Of a stretch of 64,000 nucleotides of DNA, positions 61,098-64,000 are shown one piece after another (position 1 is the stretch's first letter; each line of letters starts with the position of its first letter). The stretch covers positions 361,780 to 425,779 of the forward strand of contig JBGALI010000001.1 in the NCBI GenBank assembly GCA_044223975.1, read 5' to 3'. Both the position numbers and the translations under genes were made by a program. The stretch comes from CAZCPB01 sp044223975. GTDB taxonomy: Bacteria > Planctomycetota > Phycisphaerae > Phycisphaerales > UBA1924. The notes under the pieces were generated by a model, which saw nothing but the letters and a program-made list of their open reading frames with translations, made no database searches and was not told the origin of the DNA.

Positions 61098-61171
61098 TTC
61101 GTCACTCCGTCACTATGTCACTTCGTCACTTCCGAACACTTCGTCACTCCGTCACTATGTCACTTCGTCAC
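61098..61171. repeat. Octamer array, reverse arm (two identical blocks of four NNNGTCAC units)
   Basis: TTCGTCAC, TCCGTCAC, TATGTCAC, TTCGTCAC occurs at 61098-61129 and again, unchanged, at 61140-61171, with ten bases between. The flanks are also shared, so the perfect direct repeat is about 35 bases. Confidence 0.8.
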
Positions 61172-61179
61172 TTCTTCAA

Positions 61180-61845
61180 TCACGCCGCGATCGGCATGCT
61201 CGCCGGCGGGCTCCACGGCCCCACCTCGCCCTTGCTGTTGGTCCACCGCGCAAAGTACGTCGCGGTCTTGCCGTTGTCGGCGGGGAGGAACGCGCTGGTG
61301 AACTTGTCCTTGGAGACAAACGCCAGGAACGTCGCCGCCGTGGGCTCGCTGACGGGGGCCGTGCCGACGGCGCGGAAGAGCAGCAGGCCCGCGGCCCCCA
61401 GCGGCTTGGCCCGCTTCTGCGGCGTGTTCTGGTCGGCGGCGCGGAGGTCCTGCAACCCCTGGCCCATGCCGCTGATCGAGATGATCGGGTACGTCGAGGG
61501 GGGCGGGACGGGCGAGGGCTGGGAGTCGGAGACGTGCAGGCCCAGGCCGATCTTCAATTCATTGCTCACCGCCTTGTTCACCCGGATCGTGTTCGCGTAC
61601 CCGCGCACCACGCCCAGCACGATCCCCTTCTGCACGTTCTTGGTCGCGACGGTCCCCTTGGTCCGCGTCGTCGGGTTGGTCGCGGCCAAAAAGGCCGTGT
61701 GCCACGCGTTGTAGGCGTTGGTGATGGCCGTGCCGTCGGCCGCGACCAGCCCGTAGTTGGTGGGCGTGGTCGCGATCAGCGTCTTGAAGTTGAGCAGCCA
61801 GGTGTCGAGCGCGGGGTCACGGTCGGGGATGTACGAGTTGCCCAT
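61180..61845 (-). CDS. Hypothetical protein
   Basis: ATG 61845 has GGAG nine bases upstream and gives 221 residues. The sequence reads as a real soluble protein (DRDPALDTWLLNFKTLIATTP, VVRGYANTIRVNKAVSNELK, LRAADQNTPQKRAKPLGAAG, ATYFARWTNSKGEVGPWSPP). The C-terminal TATYFARWTNSKGEVGPWSP has the look of a fibronectin-type or similar beta-sandwich edge. No signal peptide and no recognised family. It may be linked to the gene at 60565, 222 bases downstream across the octamer arrays. Confidence 0.6.
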   Translation of the reverse strand: MGNSYIPDRDPALDTWLLNFKTLIATTPTNYGLVAADGTAITNAYNAWHTAFLAATNPTTRTKGTVATKNVQKGIVLGVVRGYANTIRVNKAVSNELKIGLGLHVSDSQPSPVPPPSTYPIISISGMGQGLQDLRAADQNTPQKRAKPLGAAGLLLFRAVGTAPVSEPTAATFLAFVSKDKFTSAFLPADNGKTATYFARWTNSKGEVGPWSPPASMPIAA

Positions 61846-62037
61846 GGCGGTGGTCTCCGTGCGTGGTGACGAGCCCGACGCGCAAGCGAGGGGCCCCCGG
61901 AAGAAGCAGAACACACGCGCCACACGGCGCGGACGGCACGTGACGTCGGCGGCGGAGAGACACGGGTTGAGCGAGGAGCGCGATTTTCCCGTTGATGGCG
62001 CGGATTCACGGCGGGCGGGGCGATGAGAGAGCGCAAA

Positions 62038-62247
62038 AATGTTCCCCGCGCGCGCGGGGAAGATTCTCTGGCGCGCGGGGAAACCTCCCGCGCGCGCGGG
62101 AAAGTCTCTCCCCTGCGCGGGGAAGTTGCCCACGCGCGCGAAAAACATTCCCGCGCGCGCGGGGAGACCTCCCGCGCAGGCCAGCGGACCTCCCGCCCGC
62201 ACGGGGAAGCCTCCCGCGCGCAAATGGAAGTTTCACGCGCATACGGG
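62038..62247. repeat. Tandem array of about ten 21-bp units with alternating CG
   Basis: Units of the type AAGCCTCCCGCGCGCGCGGGG recur with lengths of 18-24 bases that average 21, and neighbouring pairs add to 42. Most units contain four to five CG dinucleotides in a row inside a local palindrome. The last units are degenerate. Confidence 0.75.
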
Positions 62248-62292
62248 CGTTGATGCCAGGGAGGGGTCTTGCAGACGGCGTGTCAACGCCCG
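62244..62292. repeat. Inverted repeat CGGGCGTTGA / TCAACGCCCG
   Basis: Perfect 10-bp arms at 62244-62253 and 62283-62292 with a 29-base loop. Confidence 0.65.
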
Positions 62293-62345
62293 CCCTCCCC
62301 GGCACCCCACCCGCGGCAAGGGACGCAAGCGGCGGACGGTGGGTG

Positions 62346-62374
62346 GCGTGGTCAACCTTCCCTGTTGACCACGC
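62346..62374. repeat. Palindrome GCGTGGTCAAC / GTTGACCACGC
   Basis: Perfect 11-bp arms with a seven-base loop. Its arms are the same sequence as the palindrome at 62422-62450. Confidence 0.75.
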
Positions 62375-62421
62375 TCCGTGTCCTACCCCTTCTCTGACTT
62401 TGATTGCGTGTGTTGCACCCC

Positions 62422-62450
62422 GCGTGGTCAAGCAGGAGCCTTGACCACGC
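62422..62450. repeat. Palindrome GCGTGGTCAA / TTGACCACGC
   Basis: Perfect 10-bp arms with a nine-base loop, spanning the stop codon of the gene at 62428-62913. Confidence 0.75.
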
Positions 62451-62913
62451 CACCCCCGGCCCCGCACTCCGGGCACACCGCGCCCGCCGCAAGCCCGGCC
62501 CGGTCGTATCCGCACGCGGGGCACGCGCCCTCGCGGACGCGGCGGAGGTATTTCGCGTCCGCCCTCCATGCCGCGGCGGTGGCGAGGAGAGAGAGGAGGG
62601 CCGGGAGCCAGAGCGCGAAGTGGAATCCCGTGGCGCCCCAGCCCGATTCCCACAAAAAGCCCCACTTGAACCGAGGGCGCGTGGCGTAATCGTTTTCCCA
62701 ATAGGCGATTCCCTCTCTCTCGGGCGTCCATGGGATCGACGCCCCAAACCCGCCGTCCATCACCCAGACGTTGAGCCCGGTCGCGCCGACGCGGGCCACG
62801 GAAACCCACCCGCTCACAACCAATACCAACACCAGAAGCACGGTGAGCCCCGCGCCGCCCCATTTGATCGCTTTGCGGACTCTTCGCTTCAGCGTGTCGC
62901 GCGTGCTTCCCAC
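62428..62913 (-). CDS. Membrane protein with C-terminal zinc ribbon, last copy of a tandem triplet
   Basis: The 161-residue product begins MGSTRDTLKRRVRKAIKWGG, has a membrane helix near residues 20-42 (AGLTVLLVLVLVVSGWVSV), an outer region, a second helix (FALWLPALLSLLATAAAWRA) and the ribbon CPACGYDRAGLAAGAVCPECG, then a short tail lengthened by the palindrome at 62422. It is the most diverged of the triplet. GTG start, no ribosome site. Confidence 0.75.
   Translation of the reverse strand: MGSTRDTLKRRVRKAIKWGGAGLTVLLVLVLVVSGWVSVARVGATGLNVWVMDGGFGASIPWTPEREGIAYWENDYATRPRFKWGFLWESGWGATGFHFALWLPALLSLLATAAAWRADAKYLRRVREGACPACGYDRAGLAAGAVCPECGAGGGVVKAPA
62466..62613 (-). repeat. Direct repeat A (second helix and ribbon coding)
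   Basis: 148 bases, same length and nearly the same sequence as 62949-63096 and 63432-63579. Confidence 0.85.
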
Positions 62914-62919
62914 CCGCGC

Positions 62920-62925
62920 AGTCTA
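62920..62925 (-). promoter_or_regulatory. -10-like hexamer, leaderless-type, for the gene at 62913
   Basis: TAGACT on the minus strand, six bases before the GTG, lying across the end of the upstream copy. Confidence 0.5.
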
Positions 62926-63396
62926 CCGCGCCTCGGGCTGCTTGCCACACTCCGGGCACAATGATCCCGCCGCAAGCCCGGCCCGGTCGTAGCCGCACGC
63001 GGGGCACGCGCCCTCGCGGACGCGGCGGAGGTATTTCGCGTCCGCTCTCCATGCCGCGGCGGTGGCGAGGAGAGAGAGGAGGGCGGCGGGCCAGAGGGGG
63101 ATGAACAAGAATCCGAAACCCTGCAGATAGGAATGGCTAAGCCACCAATGAAACCGCGATGTGGGCCGTCGTGCCTTCAAGAAGCCGGAGACACCTTCGA
63201 AGGCCCCCGGGGGCCACTGATCAAAGCAGAGGCCGCCAGGTTGAACGCGCACGTCGAAATGCGGCGGCTTGCACCATTCGACATTTCTCCACGCGCTCCC
63301 GATCCACACCACCACCAGAAGCACGGTGAGCCCCGCCATACTCCATTTCACCGTCTTGCGGACTCTTCGCTTCAGCGTGTCGCGCGTGCTTCCCAC
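62923..63396 (-). CDS. Membrane protein with C-terminal zinc ribbon, middle copy of a tandem triplet
   Basis: The 157-residue product has the same N-terminus (MGSTRDTLKRRVRKTVKWSM), a first helix (AGLTVLLVVVWIGSAW), a variable outer region (CKPPHFDVRVQPGGLCFDQW), a second helix (LFIPLWPAALLSLLATAAAW) and the ribbon CPACGYDRAGLAAGSLCPECG. The gene to its 3' side starts nine bases after its stop. The outer region is the only part that differs strongly between copies. Confidence 0.75.
   Translation of the reverse strand: MGSTRDTLKRRVRKTVKWSMAGLTVLLVVVWIGSAWRNVEWCKPPHFDVRVQPGGLCFDQWPPGAFEGVSGFLKARRPTSRFHWWLSHSYLQGFGFLFIPLWPAALLSLLATAAAWRADAKYLRRVREGACPACGYDRAGLAAGSLCPECGKQPEAR
62949..63096 (-). 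repeat. Direct repeat B (second helix and ribbon coding)
   Basis: 148 bases, nearly identical to 62466-62613 and 63432-63579. Confidence 0.85.
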
Positions 63397-63402
63397 CCGC
63401 GC

Positions 63403-63408
63403 AGTCTA
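63403..63408 (-). promoter_or_regulatory. -10-like hexamer, leaderless-type, for the gene at 63396
   Basis: TAGACT on the minus strand with the same six spacer bases as at 62920. Confidence 0.5.
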
Positions 63409-63879
63409 CCGCGCCTCGGGCTGCTTGCCACACTCCGGGCACACCGCGCCCGCCGCAAGCCCGGCCCGGTCGTAGCCGCACGCGGAGCACGCGCCCTCGC
63501 GGACGCGGCGGAGGTATTTCGCGTCGAATCTCCATGCCGCGGCGGTGGCGAGGAGGGAGAGGAGGGCGGGGAACCAGAGGGGGACGGCATGGAATCGAGC
63601 CCCGTTCGCAATACCCGCATCAAACCACGACGTGAATGGGAGGTTCCGCTTCCCAACGAAGAAGTTGCCGTCACGCCATTTGGAGGCGCCGAGGAGAGGT
63701 GGGGAGAACGCGACCTGCCCGCGCCCCACGGAGAACCATCCTGAGTTCATGTTCTCCCAGTACAAGAATTCCCATCTACTCCCAATCCACACCACCACCA
63801 GAAGCACGGTGAGCCCAGCCATACTCCATTTCACCGTCTTGCGGACTCTTCGCTTCAGCTTGTCGCGCGTGCTTCCCAC
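63406..63879 (-). CDS. Membrane protein with C-terminal zinc ribbon, first copy of a tandem triplet
   Basis: The 157-residue product has the shared N-terminus (MGSTRDKLKRRVRKTVKWSM), the same first helix, an outer region unlike the other copies (WENMNSGWFSVGRGQVAFSP), a second helix (VPLWFPALLSLLATAAAWRF) and the ribbon CSACGYDRAGLAAGAVCPECG. All four Cys are kept. It is the promoter-proximal copy; copies follow at nine-base intervals. Confidence 0.75.
   Translation of the reverse strand: MGSTRDKLKRRVRKTVKWSMAGLTVLLVVVWIGSRWEFLYWENMNSGWFSVGRGQVAFSPPLLGASKWRDGNFFVGKRNLPFTSWFDAGIANGARFHAVPLWFPALLSLLATAAAWRFDAKYLRRVREGACSACGYDRAGLAAGAVCPECGKQPEAR
63432..63579 (-). repeat. Direct repeat C (second helix and ribbon coding)
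   Basis: 148 bases, nearly identical to 62466-62613 and 62949-63096. Confidence 0.85.
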
Positions 63880-63885
63880 CCGCGC

Positions 63886-63891
63886 AGTCTA
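63886..63891 (-). promoter_or_regulatory. -10-like hexamer, leaderless-type, for the gene at 63879
   Basis: TAGACT, with the same spacer as in the two downstream copies, although the sequence further upstream differs. Confidence 0.5.
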
Positions 63892-63917
63892 TCGCACGTC
63901 CCTCCCGCCCGGCTGTA

Positions 63918-63998
63918 GAGGCCGGAGGCCTCAAATGACATAGCCGGGGGCAACGCCCCCGGTACGCCCCGCCGCGGACATCGACCGCGGAGCGGTCG
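63918..63998. repeat. Cluster of three perfect hairpins
   Basis: GAGGCC-GGA-GGCCTC (63918-63932), CCGGGGGC-AAC-GCCCCCGG (63944-63962) and CGACCGC-GGA-GCGGTCG (63982-63998). All have three-base loops. The block may continue beyond the window. Confidence 0.7.
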
Positions 63999-64000
63999 GA

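Larger units (their letters stand above)
61846..62427. other. Intergenic region with tandem array and palindromes, no gene seen
   Basis: These 582 bases contain about 190 bases of plain leader sequence, the 21-bp array at 62038-62247, an inverted repeat at 62244-62292, and a palindrome at 62346-62374. Frames running through the array give low-complexity peptides (FPARAGG repeats) and are not credible genes. Confidence 0.6.

Noticed and set aside
58654..61180. Prophage or transposon as the source of the repeat-rich end
   Set aside because: No integrase, transposase, terminase, capsid or target-site duplication was seen. The repeats are explained by tandem gene duplication and octamer arrays.
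62038..62252. Possible CRISPR array or repeat-protein gene
   Set aside because: Units are about 21 bases, degenerate and contiguous with no unique spacers, and there are no cas genes. Frames through it give only low-complexity FPARAGG-type peptides.

Overview
The window looks like a chromosomal segment of a planctomycete, most likely of the Phycisphaerae. The sequence is visibly G+C-rich. It carries several lineage-typical protein types: prepilin-like proteins with an H-x(9-10)-DG end, extracellular proteins ending in a dockerin-like repeat that finishes in Gly-Cys, many membrane proteins with a CPECG zinc ribbon, and ECF sigma factors with unusual partners. The taxonomic call is an inference from these families; no 16S gene is present. 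There is one tRNA gene (tRNA-Pro, GGG), and no prophage, insertion sequence or CRISPR array was seen.

Layout. Bases 1-9.1 kb: a flavin/Fe-S dehydrogenase cut by the window edge, a CDGSH protein, a MoxR ATPase, a zinc-ribbon membrane protein, a zincin-like protein, SppA, and the frr-pyrH pair. Bases 9.3-19.8 kb: eight co-directional genes, most overlapping at start and stop codons, encoding a von Willebrand A membrane protein, a TolQ/ExbB channel, two TolR/ExbD proteins, two very large repeat proteins and two further exported proteins. This is the best candidate for an undescribed machine. Bases 19.9-24.9 kb: a tRNA-binding protein and two ECF sigma modules, one with an anti-sigma-like protein and a periplasmic sensor-like protein, the other with a membrane protein whose outer domain resembles pseudopilins. 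Bases 25-29.4 kb: ribosomal proteins L35 and L20, a large secreted repeat protein and a pseudopilin. Bases 29.5-40.4 kb: a sugar-type ABC importer, a LOG protein, a methyltransferase, and divergent GH31 and GH13 glycosidases. Bases 40.5-58.7 kb: housekeeping genes (GAPDH, dihydroorotase, fluoride channel, CutC, copper ATPase, homogentisate dioxygenase, GmhA, Ndk, CsrA, two tandem adenylate kinases) mixed with orphan envelope genes. Bases 58.7-64 kb: a repeat-rich end with two tandem triplets of small zinc-ribbon membrane proteins on opposite strands, octamer arrays, a 21-bp array and several strong palindromes.

Two patterns cut across the window. First, genes fall into two start classes: many have a GGAG-like site 5-9 bases before the start, while at least ten have none and instead carry a -10-like hexamer (mostly TANNNT) exactly six bases before ATG or GTG, which suggests leaderless transcripts. 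Second, short intergenic arrays with an 8-bp period and a GTG/CAC core recur at several places, mostly in the last 6 kb, and the best-developed one forms blocks of exactly four octamers in inverted orientation.

Starts were chosen by ribosome-site, overlap and family-length arguments. Functions were assigned from motifs recognised by eye; no database search was possible.
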